From Bacillus norwichensis (GTDB lineage Bacteria > Bacillota > Bacilli > Bacillales > Bacillaceae_C): a DNA stretch of 64,000 nucleotides. The notes beneath the pieces were generated by a model. The model did not search any database, was not told the origin of the DNA, and worked only from the letters and a program-made list of their open reading frames with translations. The DNA lies in the NCBI RefSeq assembly GCF_014836955.1, contig NZ_JACSPV010000002.1, forward strand, positions 1 to 64,000. Reading direction: 5' to 3'. The position numbers were made by a program, and so were the translations under genes. Below, one piece after another: positions 54,034 through 63,796 of the stretch (position 1 is its first letter; the number at the start of each line of letters is the position of its first letter).

Positions 54034-56592
54034 TTGGAGGGAATTAAAATAAGTTTAGCCTATAGTAAAACACTATTAAAAGATAGTTTCTTAAATGAAA
54101 TAGATTTGGAAGTAAACTCAAATAGGAAAAAGTATGCGAGATATCATAAGGTAGTATTTCATATTCATACACCGGCCTCACATGATTATAGATTATTTGA
54201 TCGCTTCACCGCTAATAATTATAAAACTATGTCCAATGAAAATTTATTTAAAATAGCTATAGAGGAACAACTATTTCCTGAAAATAGCTTATCCTATGAA
54301 ACTGCCTTGGAAATTGCCAGAGAAAGTGGGAATTTTGAAACACTAAAGGAATACTTATCATACTTGCTAATAGCAAAAAAACTAGCTGATGAAAATGTAA
54401 AATTAGCCGTTGTAACTGACCACAATACTATCCTAGGTTATGAAAAGCTTGTAGAAGCTGTAAATATTATTCATGACACGTTTCCCAATACAACCTATAC
54501 AAATATTTTATTGGGAATTGAAATTTCTTGTGCCGATAAATGTCATGTAGTTGGAATTTTTGATAATAAGCACAAGACAATTAGTCACTTAAACGATTGG
54601 ATTTCAGGAAATATCATGGATTGTATATCTGGAACATACCAAACAAGCTTGAATGTCTTGTCTATGATTCATGAATTTGGGGGAATCGGCTATATTGCCC
54701 ATATAAATAGTTCCGATATCTTTAAACCGAATTTCCTGAGCGGTGGATACAAAAATCATTTGTTTAATTCAATTCATAATAAATTATTGGGAGTGTCTCA
54801 TTTAGATAAAATTCCAATGGTAACAGAAAGTCTAAAAAGGTATACCAAAGAAAATTATAATTTTGTATTAGATGAGGATTCACATAGTTTAGATACTTTA
54901 GTAACTAAACCTTTTTGGATTAAGGGACAAAAAATCGCTTTTGCCATGTTAAAAAATGCTATCAGGGACTTTGAGATTTCAACCGAGTATAGTGAACCGG
55001 AAAAACCTAACATATTTATTAAGGGTATCGTTGTTCAAGCAGGAGGATTCCTTTCCGGAAAAAATGGTAATGGAAATTTCAGTGTTTCATTTTCCGAGGC
55101 ACTTAATTGCTTTATTGGAGGCAGAGGTACGGGAAAAAGTACTATTTTAAATACTATCAATTTTGTACTTTCCCAAAATGCATACGATGAAAAGACGTTG
55201 GAGAACATTTGTAAGCAAGGTAAAGTCTGTGTTATTTGCTCCTATAACAATGAGGATTATTATATTTTATTCAATACCCCGAATGTTAATGAAGGAGATT
55301 ACTCTTCCATCCTTGGGTATTTTAGCAATGATTTTGATAACTACAAATATGGCAAGAAATTCATATTTGATAGCCAAAAAATAAAAGATGTGGCATTGAA
55401 CAATTATATTCAAATTTTTAAAAAAACTATCGTACAAAATCAAGTTTTTATTGAGGAAGTAACAACTGAGAAAAAAAAACTTCTTTCAAACTTTTTTTAT
55501 AAAAGATATTCCGTTAATGAGTTGGTAAGGACCTCCAGCTCAGATGATATTACCGATTTTATCCGTGAAATGATGTTCAAAAATGAAGTTTTATCCGAAA
55601 AAAGAAAGGTAGGAAACATTACTACGATTAATGGGTTAAAACAAAAGTACAAAGATGTACCAGCCATTTTAAAGGATAGGAAGATGATTGTTCATAATAC
55701 ACTCGATGCTTTTAATGCTAACCATTTAAATCAATTAAAAATTACCTATTACCAGAATAATATCAGTGAGTTAACACTTAACTGGGAAGAAATATTAAAA
55801 GTAAAAATGCGGGACCCAAATGATTACTTTGAAAAATTTAACATAAAGATTGCAGATTTAATTGAATATCTTAATGTTTTTAGTGAGAAGTCTGATCCAA
55901 TTAATGCTTTTATATTATTCTGCGAAAAAAATTACAAAAGAATATTAGAGTTGGAAAATATCAATAAACATACTGATTCATTATCTAAAAAGCAGGTTGA
56001 CTCGGATATTGTCGAAATAACAAACAGTAATGTTAAAATATTCTTCAACATTATACACAAAAGAATAGTTAAAAATGGGGTGCCTTATGCTGTTGATCTA
56101 ATAAAGAACTATTTACTTGATTTTGATGAATTCGATTTGGAATTTAACATAAATAACATGGAAATGAACAAAACAGTCGGAAAGATGTTTAAAAGCGTCA
56201 AGGAACTGTCCCTTGGACAAAAAGTTGTTGCTATGCTGTCGTTCATTCTGTCTTATAGCAATTTTTCGAATGATTATACCCCTCTCATCATTGATCAGCC
56301 TGAAGATAATTTAGATAATCGATATATTTATAAGAATTTAGTAAGCGATTTGAGAAAAGCAAAATCAAAGAGACAAGTAATTATTGCAACTCATAACTCT
56401 ACAATTGTTACCAATTCAAAGGCAGAACAAGTAATTGTTATGGAATCAAATAATAAAAATGGCTGGGTAGAAGCAACTGGCTATCCTACTGAAAAGTCAA
56501 TTTTATTACATATTGTAAACTTACTTGAGGGTGGAGTTGAATCCTTCAAACATAAACAATTTCTTTATCAAGAAATTTTAAACAGGAAATGA
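54034..56592 (+). CDS. PHP-domain protein fused to an SMC-like ABC ATPase (TrlF-like)
   Basis: The 852-residue protein joins a PHP phosphoesterase-type domain ([13 protein letters not shown] near residue 43, [14 protein letters not shown] near 127, [15 protein letters not shown]) to an SMC/RecF-like ATPase. The ATPase has Walker [10 protein letters not shown] (about 361-369), signature [17 protein letters not shown] (about 724-740), Walker [14 protein letters not shown] (about 750) and switch IATHNSTIV (about 785). The family is often in defence loci. The start is uncertain: GGAGGG at 54036-54041 is followed by no ATG, GTG or TTG. The TTG at 54034 overlaps that site; ATA at 54049 sits at ideal spacing. 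It follows the hsd operon and IS relic. Confidence 0.85.
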   Translation: MEGIKISLAYSKTLLKDSFLNEIDLEVNSNRKKYARYHKVVFHIHTPASHDYRLFDRFTANNYKTMSNENLFKIAIEEQLFPENSLSYETALEIARESGNFETLKEYLSYLLIAKKLADENVKLAVVTDHNTILGYEKLVEAVNIIHDTFPNTTYTNILLGIEISCADKCHVVGIFDNKHKTISHLNDWISGNIMDCISGTYQTSLNVLSMIHEFGGIGYIAHINSSDIFKPNFLSGGYKNHLFNSIHNKLLGVSHLDKIPMVTESLKRYTKENYNFVLDEDSHSLDTLVTKPFWIKGQKIAFAMLKNAIRDFEISTEYSEPEKPNIFIKGIVVQAGGFLSGKNGNGNFSVSFSEALNCFIGGRGTGKSTILNTINFVLSQNAYDEKTLENICKQGKVCVICSYNNEDYYILFNTPNVNEGDYSSILGYFSNDFDNYKYGKKFIFDSQKIKDVALNNYIQIFKKTIVQNQVFIEEVTTEKKKLLSNFFYKRYSVNELVRTSSSDDITDFIREMMFKNEVLSEKRKVGNITTINGLKQKYKDVPAILKDRKMIVHNTLDAFNANHLNQLKITYYQNNISELTLNWEEILKVKMRDPNDYFEKFNIKIADLIEYLNVFSEKSDPINAFILFCEKNYKRILELENINKHTDSLSKKQVDSDIVEITNSNVKIFFNIIHKRIVKNGVPYAVDLIKNYLLDFDEFDLEFNINNMEMNKTVGKMFKSVKELSLGQKVVAMLSFILSYSNFSNDYTPLIIDQPEDNLDNRYIYKNLVSDLRKAKSKRQVIIATHNSTIVTNSKAEQVIVMESNNKNGWVEATGYPTEKSILLHIVNLLEGGVESFKHKQFLYQEILNRK

Positions 56593-56731
56593 GAAAAGTT
56601 ATAAAGTTGATTACGGTCAAAGGAATGTACCACTTCTGTCATCCTTTTTACCAGTGATTACCACAAAAGTTACCATTTAGTGCCACCGCATTTACCAATG
56701 AGGAACGATTAGGATTTTGAAAGATAAAAAG

Positions 56732-56772
56732 GCCAAATTCCTCCTTATTTCAAGCGAGGAGTTTGGTTTTTG
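56732..56772 (+). terminator. Terminator downstream of the PHP-ATPase gene
   Basis: The stem CCAAATTCCTC/GAGGAGTTTGG is followed by TTTTTGG. Between the stop at 56592 and this stem lie several TTACCA-like repeats of unclear meaning. Confidence 0.75.
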
Positions 56773-56866
56773 GTCTTCAACAATCGTGTCCGTCTGTTTA
56801 AGTGTTTTACTTCACAATGGTTTATTTGAATTTAATGCCCTTTCATACTTCTTCCATTTATTATAG

Positions 56867-57145
56867 TTATAAGCCAACTGTATTAAGAAAAGAGTTAAAA
56901 AGAATATTGAAATAATTAATTTTATTAAAACTGAAATTTACGTACCAATTATAAGTAACAAGTGAAATAAACATTATAAGGAGCATCCAAAGTGTACGAA
57001 TCATTTTTCTTCGATAACTTAAACTAAAATAATTAAATGTACATCCTTTATCCAGCTTTTCTTTTTTCTTAGAAAAAAGCGATAAAATTCCAGTAACAAT
57101 GTAGACTATAACAGTTGTGGAAATGATATTTTGTAATAATGACAT
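56867..57145 (-). CDS. Small two-helix membrane protein, hypothetical
   Basis: This 92-residue open frame starts with a Met preceded by GGAGAG at 7-8 bases. It encodes two probable membrane segments (ISTTVIVYIVTGILSLF and TLWMLLIMFISLVTYNWYV) separated by a Lys-rich loop (KKKEKLDKG). No family recognised. It converges with the PHP-ATPase gene. Confidence 0.55.
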   Translation of the reverse strand: MSLLQNIISTTVIVYIVTGILSLFSKKKEKLDKGCTFNYFSLSYRRKMIRTLWMLLIMFISLVTYNWYVNFSFNKINYFNILFNSFLNTVGL

Positions 57146-57240
57146 AATTTTCTCTCCATTCCCTCCTGGATTTTTTTGTTAATCACTCACATCAATTATT
57201 ATTCAATGTGCCATTAATAAAGTCCTTTTCTTCAACTAAT

Positions 57241-57484
57241 GATTATTGCGGTTGAAATGAGCCACTTATGCGGAGAATAGAGCCACCAATTGCGAAGCTA
57301 AGAGTCACTAATGGTACAACCGCTTTTTCAAGAAGAGATTCAGAGCCACAAGCGAAGCTGCTTGCCATTGACTGTAACGCCCGATTCTTTGCATTTGGTG
57401 GAAGGGGGCGGGGCCCCGCCAGCGAATGTTTAGAATCGGATTGTCCGTGTTATCATATTTGAGCGGGTGTGCCTATTTGGCATT
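57241..57484 (+). repeat. IS21-like element end, left inverted copy
   Basis: It is about 95 percent identical by eye to the reverse complement of 63268-63531. It contains short units GAGCCAC(N14-15) repeated at about 21-22 base steps, as at IS21-family ends. One 21-base unit is missing relative to the right copy. No istA or istB gene remains. Confidence 0.8.
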
Positions 57485-58083
57485 ATTTATGCCAGACCTA
57501 CGATTGTTCCTCAACACGAACAAAAGTTAAGTCAATGGTGGCGGATAATAGAACTCGCGCTATTTATGGCAGAATAATGGTTGTGGATCTCCTCTTCGCG
57601 GTTATTGGCTCAAACTGTCCGCAATACTCAACTAAACTCCGTTACTTTAAAGACTCACAAACTCTCCTAAACTTTAACCTAGATATCTAGGTGTTGTTCA
57701 ACCATCTGACCTTATTATGGAATAACAATGGTTTTAGTTTTAAACAACTTTATCTCATTAAACAAAAATCCCTTGGATTAAATTGTCTCAACAGACCATA
57801 TCAAAGGGTTTTTCCAATTGGTATATACCAACCTATGCTGTATTTAGTTAACAAATAAATATCTGAAAAAATGTCCATTTGATCGACAAAGTTAGACAGA
57901 AGCCCACATCCGAATTTCGTCAGGATCATGACAAGCTGCGGCAAACAGAATATTTATGTAAGTCCGGAAACTAGTGCGGCGATTAAATAAAAATCCGATT
58001 TCAATAATAAATATAACTTTTACTATTGCCCTCCCTTGTTTGCAGGGGGGATGATTTTGTAATGAAAACATAACCCGTTTTGT
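57485..58083. other. Gene-poor stretch inside the island
   Basis: No credible gene. Around 57597-57625 a GCGGTTATTGGCTCAAACTG segment resembles an IS21-end unit. A weak hairpin with a T run lies at 57763-57813. Confidence 0.4.
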
Positions 58084-58133
58084 TGTCTGATGTTGTCTGA
58101 TATTGTCTGATATTGTCTGATATTGTCTAGTAT
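58084..58133 (+). repeat. Five 10-bp tandem repeats (TGTCTGATAT)
   Basis: The units are TGTCTGATGT, TGTCTGATAT three times and TGTCTAGTAT. The 10-bp period matches one helical turn. The array lies 28 bases before the IS4 insertion and originally about 80 bases upstream of the nucleoid-associated protein gene. Confidence 0.9.
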
Positions 58134-58161
58134 TGACGAATATAATCTTTTAATGAAAAAT

Positions 58162-59561
58162 CACTAGTGTTGCATAAAAATAATTAAATTATTCTGTAAA
58201 TAAAATTTCATGGAAAAGCGCAAAAAGGCAAAGCCTTAAGCAAAGGTGGCACTGTCCATTTGGTAAAATTATACAATTAAACAAAAGAGACTACGACGCC
58301 AATAGGCTAGGTACTTGTTTTTTGTTCAAATCGCCGAATCCATACATAGGCAGGATTCCAAATGGTTGCCTTTAGCCATCGGCTGATACGGAGCAGTGTT
58401 TTCTTGCTCTTCGTCTCCAGCTGGATGAGTACATGCAGGCAATAGGTGATGAGCGCCAGGTAGATTTGATTTTGTATCGCAGTTTCACTCATCCCATAAA
58501 AATGCTTAATCTCTACATGTTGCTTGAGCCATTTGAAGAATAGTTCAATGGCCCAGCGTGAACGGTAGATTTCACTTATTTCGTCCGCTTCTAGATCAAA
58601 CCGGTTGGTAATCAAGCAAAGAACATGTCCTTTAGTATCCGTCACTTCTAGCAACCGAAAAAGGTTTTCCGCTCGGTTTTGTGTTGTGCCGATATAAACC
58701 ATTTTGTCCGATGAGACCGTGCTTCCCTCAGGCAGGGAGAAGGATTCCACCTCATGAATGACGGCATTTTTCTTCAATCTGGATACGAAGAAGTACCCAT
58801 CGTCTGTCATGCGGTCAAAACGTTCATAATCTACATATCCACGGTCAAACACATACATGGCTTCTCTGTCATCCACGAGGACTTCCAGTTGGTTTCTGTC
58901 ATGTTCTTTCGCTACCGTTATGATTGCCTTTTCGGGATAAACAGTGTCCTTATCCATAAAAACAAGCCGCAAATGAAGCTTGACGCCTGCCTTTGTTTTC
59001 CGGAATTTTGCCCATTTGTAATTCGTCAAATTGAGTGGAAGCGTGCTTGAATCAATGATTTTAAGTGGCAAGTTCCTTGTACTGGGATGGCGGTATTCTT
59101 GAATCTTTCTCACAAGATCCAGAAACAGCGTGGAAAGGATAGCAGGTTCCAAGTCATTGTTTTTCCGGGAAAGCTGTGACGCACTAATAGATTCAAATCC
59201 CAGCGTTGTTTGGATATCTTCATCCAGCAAAGCATCGCTAATCGCATGCAGACTCTCCAGCTCATGTAGCTGGGCAAACAGTAAAAGTTTGATATACGCT
59301 TCTGTCGTCAGTTTCTTTGTGTAGTAATCCTGTTTAAGATATTTCACTTGTTCAGAAAGTTTTTCCATATTTATGGGTAAAACCCATTTACCAAATGAAG
59401 AAAGTAGTGTATTCTTGTCCATAGCTGATATCCTTTGCGTTGGATTTGGACAGGAACCACCTGACCTATCCAGTGTAAAGGATTTTTTGTTGTCTAAACT
59501 ATTGAAAATTGAATATTATTAGTATTTTGAATTGATGTTTTTAATTAATGCAACGCTAGTG
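58162..59561 (-). mobile_element. Intact IS4-family insertion sequence
   Basis: Inverted ends CACTAGTGTTGCAT (58162) and the complement of ATGCAACGCTAGTG (ending 59561) bound 1,400 bases. A perfect 9-bp target duplication ATGAAAAAT is present at 58153-58161 and 59562-59570. The transposase gene is intact, so the insertion is recent and the element may be active. Confidence 0.92.
58307..59422 (-). CDS. IS4-family transposase
   Basis: The 371-residue DDE transposase shows the first Asp in LKIIDSSTLPLN, the second in AMYVFDRGYVDYERF and the catalytic Glu in the YREK-like RSRWAIELFFKWLKQH. The C-terminus (HFYGMSETAIQNQIYLALIT) is typical of the IS4 group common in Bacillus. The gene fills most of the element and has no frameshift. 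Confidence 0.96.
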   Translation of the reverse strand: MDKNTLLSSFGKWVLPINMEKLSEQVKYLKQDYYTKKLTTEAYIKLLLFAQLHELESLHAISDALLDEDIQTTLGFESISASQLSRKNNDLEPAILSTLFLDLVRKIQEYRHPSTRNLPLKIIDSSTLPLNLTNYKWAKFRKTKAGVKLHLRLVFMDKDTVYPEKAIITVAKEHDRNQLEVLVDDREAMYVFDRGYVDYERFDRMTDDGYFFVSRLKKNAVIHEVESFSLPEGSTVSSDKMVYIGTTQNRAENLFRLLEVTDTKGHVLCLITNRFDLEADEISEIYRSRWAIELFFKWLKQHVEIKHFYGMSETAIQNQIYLALITYCLHVLIQLETKSKKTLLRISRWLKATIWNPAYVWIRRFEQKTST

Positions 59562-59613
59562 ATGAAAAATATGTATATAATTTTATCAATGAATTTTGAG
59601 AGGGGTTTTATTG

Positions 59614-60660
59614 ATGTCATTGGTACAGACTTTGAACATTACCAGAATGGCAATTAATGCTATAGACCTTAATGCGTCTGAACCGCAGTTGTCAGAGGAA
59701 TTATTTCCAATTGGTAGTAATGATAAAGTTATTGATGATTTTTTCCAAACTCACTTTATAGAAACAAGGGAAGGTAAGTCGACGAAAAGTTGCAAGTTCA
59801 TTGATGAAGATGCTACTGTTAAGACAAAAATAGCCAGATTCGCTTCAAATAAAACCGATGAAGAATTTATTAAGCTATCTCGAGAATTGACAGAAAATCT
59901 TTTTAAAATAATGAAAAATTCTAGTTCAAATAGCAGCGGTACTTTTTTTGTTTTTGAAGTAGAGCTAGATGAAGAACAGTGTATATTCATAATCAAACTG
60001 GATCCAAAACAAGGGGTTCAAATCAATTATTCAAATTTAACCGTATCAGTTTTAGAAAATATTCTTCCTGATTCAAATGATCGAGTTCATAAATGCGCAA
60101 TAATAAGGTTGAATAAACCAGATAGTGAAGAAGCAGAACTATTTGTAATGGATAAACAGCAAAAGGAAGGAGAGCCAGCTAGGTTTTTTATTGATACATA
60201 CTTACAGGCGGATGAACTCTTGAACGATAGAATAATAACAAGAGAAGTAGTGAGAGAGGCAAAAGACAGGATTATTAGTATATTACCTGATTTAGACCAG
60301 AATAAAATATTTGGTTCAATTGATAGAGAATTTTCTAACGGATCCAGAATAGAATTAAAGACTGCTATAAAAAATGTACTTTTGGATAATGTTCCATCGG
60401 ATAAAGAGGATAGGAAATTATTCATCGAAAATACCTATGGAGAATTTGTTAGAGAATATTTAAACAAATATCCGGAGCATCAGACAACTTTTACGGTGGA
60501 AAGAAAAGATCGAACTGTCGTTTATAGAGGGGAAAAAGATCAGATTTATTTTAGGTATAATAAAGGGATTTTGACAAAAATTGGAGTAGACTTAGATACA
60601 GATGGAAATACAATAATAAAGGTCGATAAAAGTTTAAACTTTAAAAGAGATCTAAAGTAA
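59614..60660 (+). CDS. NdpA-like nucleoid-associated protein
   Basis: This 348-residue protein matches the 37-kDa nucleoid-associated family (NdpA/YejK): the order LVQTLNITRMAINAIDLN, an acidic middle part with FFVFEVELDEEQCIFIIKLD, a helical segment NDRIITREVVREAKDR and a C-terminal beta region ending FKRDLK. Family members bind DNA in proteobacteria; a role in Firmicutes is not established. The ATG at 59614 follows AGAGGGG eight bases upstream; a TTG at 59596 has no site. It is the first gene of a two-gene operon whose original upstream region was cut by the IS4 element. Confidence 0.82.
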   Translation: MSLVQTLNITRMAINAIDLNASEPQLSEELFPIGSNDKVIDDFFQTHFIETREGKSTKSCKFIDEDATVKTKIARFASNKTDEEFIKLSRELTENLFKIMKNSSSNSSGTFFVFEVELDEEQCIFIIKLDPKQGVQINYSNLTVSVLENILPDSNDRVHKCAIIRLNKPDSEEAELFVMDKQQKEGEPARFFIDTYLQADELLNDRIITREVVREAKDRIISILPDLDQNKIFGSIDREFSNGSRIELKTAIKNVLLDNVPSDKEDRKLFIENTYGEFVREYLNKYPEHQTTFTVERKDRTVVYRGEKDQIYFRYNKGILTKIGVDLDTDGNTIIKVDKSLNFKRDLK

Positions 60661-60679
60661 AAGGGAGGTATTGCTTGAA

Positions 60680-61342
60680 ATGCACATAAATAAAATATTC
60701 GAAGCGTTTAGTGAGTTTCAGGCAATACTTTCCCAAGTTGGAGAAAATGCGATTATCAATGAAACATTAGATGTAACGGAAATCAAGATTGAAAAAAACA
60801 TATCGCTACATTTATTGAAGGAGTTAAGTGCGGATTCAGATATGTTTGAAGTATTATGTAACCCCTTTTCAGACGGGTGTGATGATATTATACACTACTT
60901 GGAACAAGGGACTACAGATATTTCAGAAATCGAATCTATTTCAATATTGCTAGAAAAAAACACTGCTTTCGAAGAAATGGGAAACTTAAATTGTCTATTC
61001 TTTGATATATACAGGTCTTTAGGTGATTTAACTATATCTTTTTTTTCAATTTTGATACTAGTTTTCCTCCTATTTTCTTTCATTTACTATTACTTAATGA
61101 GTAATTCGTCTAAAAAAAGATTTCAAATAACAGAAAAACAATTTTTGTATTTTATTAACGAAATATCTTTAATGCAAAAAGAAGAAATTGATGAATTAAA
61201 GCAAACTTATCTAGAGGAACCATATCACGAGCTCTGCAATACATTAAATAAGCTACTATGGTTATTAGTCATTATTAACGTTCTTCTATTTATATCGTTT
61301 TTGGTATTCGCTTGTATTAAGGGTTATTTTTGCTTTTGTTAA
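60680..61342 (+). CDS. Two-helix membrane protein partnered with the NdpA-like gene
   Basis: The 220-residue protein has a soluble N-terminal domain (about 1-110), a first membrane helix (FFSILILVFLLFSFIYYYLM), a cytoplasmic or external charged loop (about 140-190) and a second helix (LLWLLVIINVLLFISFLVFA) at the C-terminus. It starts 19 bases after the NdpA-like stop; GGGAGG is 11 bases before the ATG, while a TTG at 60671 is too close to it. I recognise no family. A DNA-associated protein plus a membrane protein in a defence-rich island suggests a sensor-effector pair (inference). Confidence 0.7.
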   Translation: MHINKIFEAFSEFQAILSQVGENAIINETLDVTEIKIEKNISLHLLKELSADSDMFEVLCNPFSDGCDDIIHYLEQGTTDISEIESISILLEKNTAFEEMGNLNCLFFDIYRSLGDLTISFFSILILVFLLFSFIYYYLMSNSSKKRFQITEKQFLYFINEISLMQKEEIDELKQTYLEEPYHELCNTLNKLLWLLVIINVLLFISFLVFACIKGYFCFC

Positions 61343-61561
61343 ATATAACCTAATCTCATTGTGAGGTTTTTTGTTTGGAGTCCTCAGGCCCGGTGCTGAC
61401 CGGGCTTTCTCTTATATTTTTTCTACACCTCTCAGATTATCCAAGATGTACTCTGGCGGAAACAATAAACTGCTATAGGTAAGCGTCAAATACAGCCCAC
61501 ATTCTATTCATCGGTCATCCGTGCGATAATCTTCCTAGAGATTAATTCGGGAGGTTTTGCG

Positions 61562-61880
61562 ATGACCTTAAAAGACAAAAGAATAGAATGGAAAGCGCGA
61601 TATGACGCCTTGAAAAAAAGCGGGCAAAGTGTAGCGGCATGGTGCCGGGATCAGGAAATCAAAGTTCATCAAATGTACTATTGGGTACAGCAGTTTGAGC
61701 GTGGGAACATTAACTCAGGAACACCAGCGCAGACACAGTGGCTGACGGTGCAGATCGATGAAGAAAACATTGCCTTGTTCTGGAAAAGGGCCTATCTTCC
61801 TACACTTTGGTGCGATCTTCGTTGAGGTACGTCCCGGAGCCAACATGGGTCTACTATCCGATGGTGTTCATGTGCTGTAG
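61562..61880 (+). pseudogene. IS66 TnpA relic
   Basis: The start reads MTLKDKRIEWKARYDALKKS and AAWCRDQEIKVHQMYYW, the usual IS66 OrfA N-terminus. A frameshift near 61810 moves the C-terminal EVRPGANMGLLSDGVHVL into another frame. Confidence 0.75.
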
Positions 61881-61885
61881 AACCC

Positions 61886-62206
61886 ATGTTGACAAATTCG
61901 CAGTTTGAACGGGTCTATCTGGCACGCGGCAGCACGGACCTTCGCAAGTCGATTGATGGCCTGGCCGCCATCGTACAGGAGTGCTTTGAACTCGATCCCT
62001 TCTCTCCCTGCTTATTCGTGTTCTGCAACCGGAAGCGCGACAAGCTGAAAATCCTTAAATGGGAACATAATGGCTTCTGGCTTCATTACCACCGGCTGGA
62101 AAGAGGACTTTCCACTGACCATCGGAAAATGATACATCGCCCATGAACATCAGTCCACGGCAGCTGCGTTGGCTACTGGATGACAAGCCCGGACTTTATG
62201 TATGTT
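61886..62206 (+). pseudogene. IS66 TnpB relic
   Basis: The frame reads MLTNSQFERVYLARGSTDLR, KSIDGLAAIVQECFELDPFS and LKILKWEHNGFWLHYHRLER, matching IS66 OrfB. After a frameshift near 62110 the tail ISPRQLRWLLD is in a different frame. Confidence 0.8.
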
Positions 62207-62258
62207 GTAAGCCGTGCTACAGGTGAAAAGGAATAAAATATTGTGATCGAAGAGAAAG

Positions 62259-62426
62259 ATGTTGAAGATAAGACAAATATACGTGGTACGGAAAACGCAA
62301 AAAATAGAATGTGCAAAGGTATTCTTCGATGAGCTATTTGAAGATGGATATAAAGTATACTTCCATGATCAATTAAACAATAAACAAATGGCGCAGATAA
62401 TTAAGGAAGTCTTGCGTGATAAATAA
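62259..62426 (+). CDS. Small open frame of 55 residues, uncertain
   Basis: It encodes a charged peptide (KIECAKVFFDELFEDGYKVY, MAQIIKEVLRDK) ending 19 bases before the DUF2971 gene. A weak AGAGAAAG precedes the ATG; a GTG at 62283 is an alternative start. It may be the remnant of a longer gene cut by the IS66 relic, or a small partner of the next gene. No family recognised. Confidence 0.4.
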   Translation: MLKIRQIYVVRKTQKIECAKVFFDELFEDGYKVYFHDQLNNKQMAQIIKEVLRDK

Positions 62427-62445
62427 TTATTGAGGTGAAGATTGT

Positions 62446-63255
62446 ATGAGCAATTTATTATACCATTACTGTAGCATAGAAACTTTTGAGTTGATTTTAA
62501 AAAATAAAACATTTCGATTTTCTAGTCTTGGTATTGTAGATGATATGGAAGAATCGGTAACTTTAGATTTTGATGATATTGGTAGAATATGCTTTGTTTC
62601 TTGTTGGACTGATTTGGAGCAAGAATCAGTTGAAATGTGGAGGAACTACACAGGTGGTAATAATGGGGTGCGAATAGGTCTGCCAAAGGACTTTTTTCAT
62701 ATTGACATGGATGAGAATTCTTTGATTCCTTACAGTAAAAGTCTTGGTGATAAATACGATGTTTCTATATCCCCACCTTATTTACCTGAACTTATGCCAG
62801 TTACCTATACACAAGATGAATTTTTGATTAATCTTCCTGTAGCAAATACAAAGGTGGAAAAAGGTAATAACTGTAGTTCTACTGTAGCAGGCTTTAATTT
62901 AGACACACGATATATCGGTCGATTTAAAAGGGATTATTGGTCGGGGCAATCAGAATGGAGATATAGGCTCATTGCTGTTCCTCAAGAATACCATCGAAAT
63001 AACTTGCATGGGAGGTATTTGCAAGGAGAACCAGAGGAAATGATCGAACTAATGAAATCTGATTTACGTGAAATGTCTTTCAAAACTGATTATATCGACT
63101 ATTATTTTAGTGAAATTGTCTTTCATGAAATGGAAATTTTATTGAGTCCTTTAAATAATGAAGAGGATAACCTTAAAGTAAAGGAATTTTTAAAAGAACA
63201 TACTGGTATTGATAATGCTGAACTGAAGAAATCCAAATTGAAAATTCGCTGTTAA
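62446..63255 (+). CDS. DUF2971-family protein
   Basis: The 269-residue protein has the DUF2971 pattern: LYHYCSIETFELILKNKTFR at the start, a DMEES turn, CFVSCWTDLEQESVEMWRNY and GVRIGL. A later segment FKRDYWSGQSEWRYRLI also fits the family. Biochemical function is unknown; DUF2971 genes are frequent in defence and mobile regions. TGAGGTGAAG lies before the ATG. It ends 13 bases before the right IS21-like end. Confidence 0.82.
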   Translation: MSNLLYHYCSIETFELILKNKTFRFSSLGIVDDMEESVTLDFDDIGRICFVSCWTDLEQESVEMWRNYTGGNNGVRIGLPKDFFHIDMDENSLIPYSKSLGDKYDVSISPPYLPELMPVTYTQDEFLINLPVANTKVEKGNNCSSTVAGFNLDTRYIGRFKRDYWSGQSEWRYRLIAVPQEYHRNNLHGRYLQGEPEEMIELMKSDLREMSFKTDYIDYYFSEIVFHEMEILLSPLNNEEDNLKVKEFLKEHTGIDNAELKKSKLKIRC

Positions 63256-63267
63256 ATTATTTTCGCA

Positions 63268-63531
63268 AATGCCAAATAGGCACACCCGCTCAAATATGAT
63301 AACACGGACAATCCGATTCTAAACATTCGTTGGCGGGGCCCCAACCCCTTCACCAAATGCAAAGAATCGGGCGTTACAGTCGATGGCAAGTAGCTTTGCT
63401 GTGGCTCTGAATCTCTTCTTGAAAAAGCGGTTGTACCATTAGTGGCTCTTAGCTTCGCAATTGGTGGCTCTATTCTCCGCAATCGGTGGCTCAAAACTCT
63501 GCATAAGTGGCTCATTTCAACCGCAATAATC
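63268..63531 (-). repeat. IS21-like element end, right inverted copy
   Basis: It carries four GTGGCTC units in a row at 21-22 base steps (63439-63518). Its reverse complement matches 57241-57484 with one extra 21-base unit. It bounds the island segment on the right. No target duplication is visible around the pair. Confidence 0.8.
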
Positions 63532-63751
63532 AAGAACTTGACCCTTTGAATGCGGCAATTAAATATCCTTGTCAAAATGTACGATTTTCGTTCGTTTTGT
63601 TTGTGCTACATAACTCGATAAACGCACCATCCATTTTCCAAATGACTGTAAAACATCCCAAGGACTGATTGATAGCAGGAAAATCGGCAAACTTAAATAA
63701 CGTATGTGTAGACAATACTAAAGGTAACAACATATAATATAAGTAACAGAA

Positions 63752-63796
63752 CCCACCACGCCTCTTTATAATGCGTACCATGGTGGGACTTTTTAT
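63752..63796 (+). terminator. Terminator-like hairpin
   Basis: The stem CCCACCA/TGGTGGG is followed by ACTTTTTAT. The gene it would serve is not evident; 63532-63751 holds nothing recognised. Confidence 0.65.

Larger units (their letters stand above)
61479..62222 (+). mobile_element. IS66-family relic (left part)
   Basis: The left end GTAAGCGTC, typical of IS66 inverted repeats, is followed by decayed tnpA and tnpB. The large transposase gene tnpC and the right end are missing. Confidence 0.75.

Noticed and set aside
58081-58140. CRISPR-like array
   Set aside because: The units are 10 bp directly in tandem with no spacers, and no cas genes are present.
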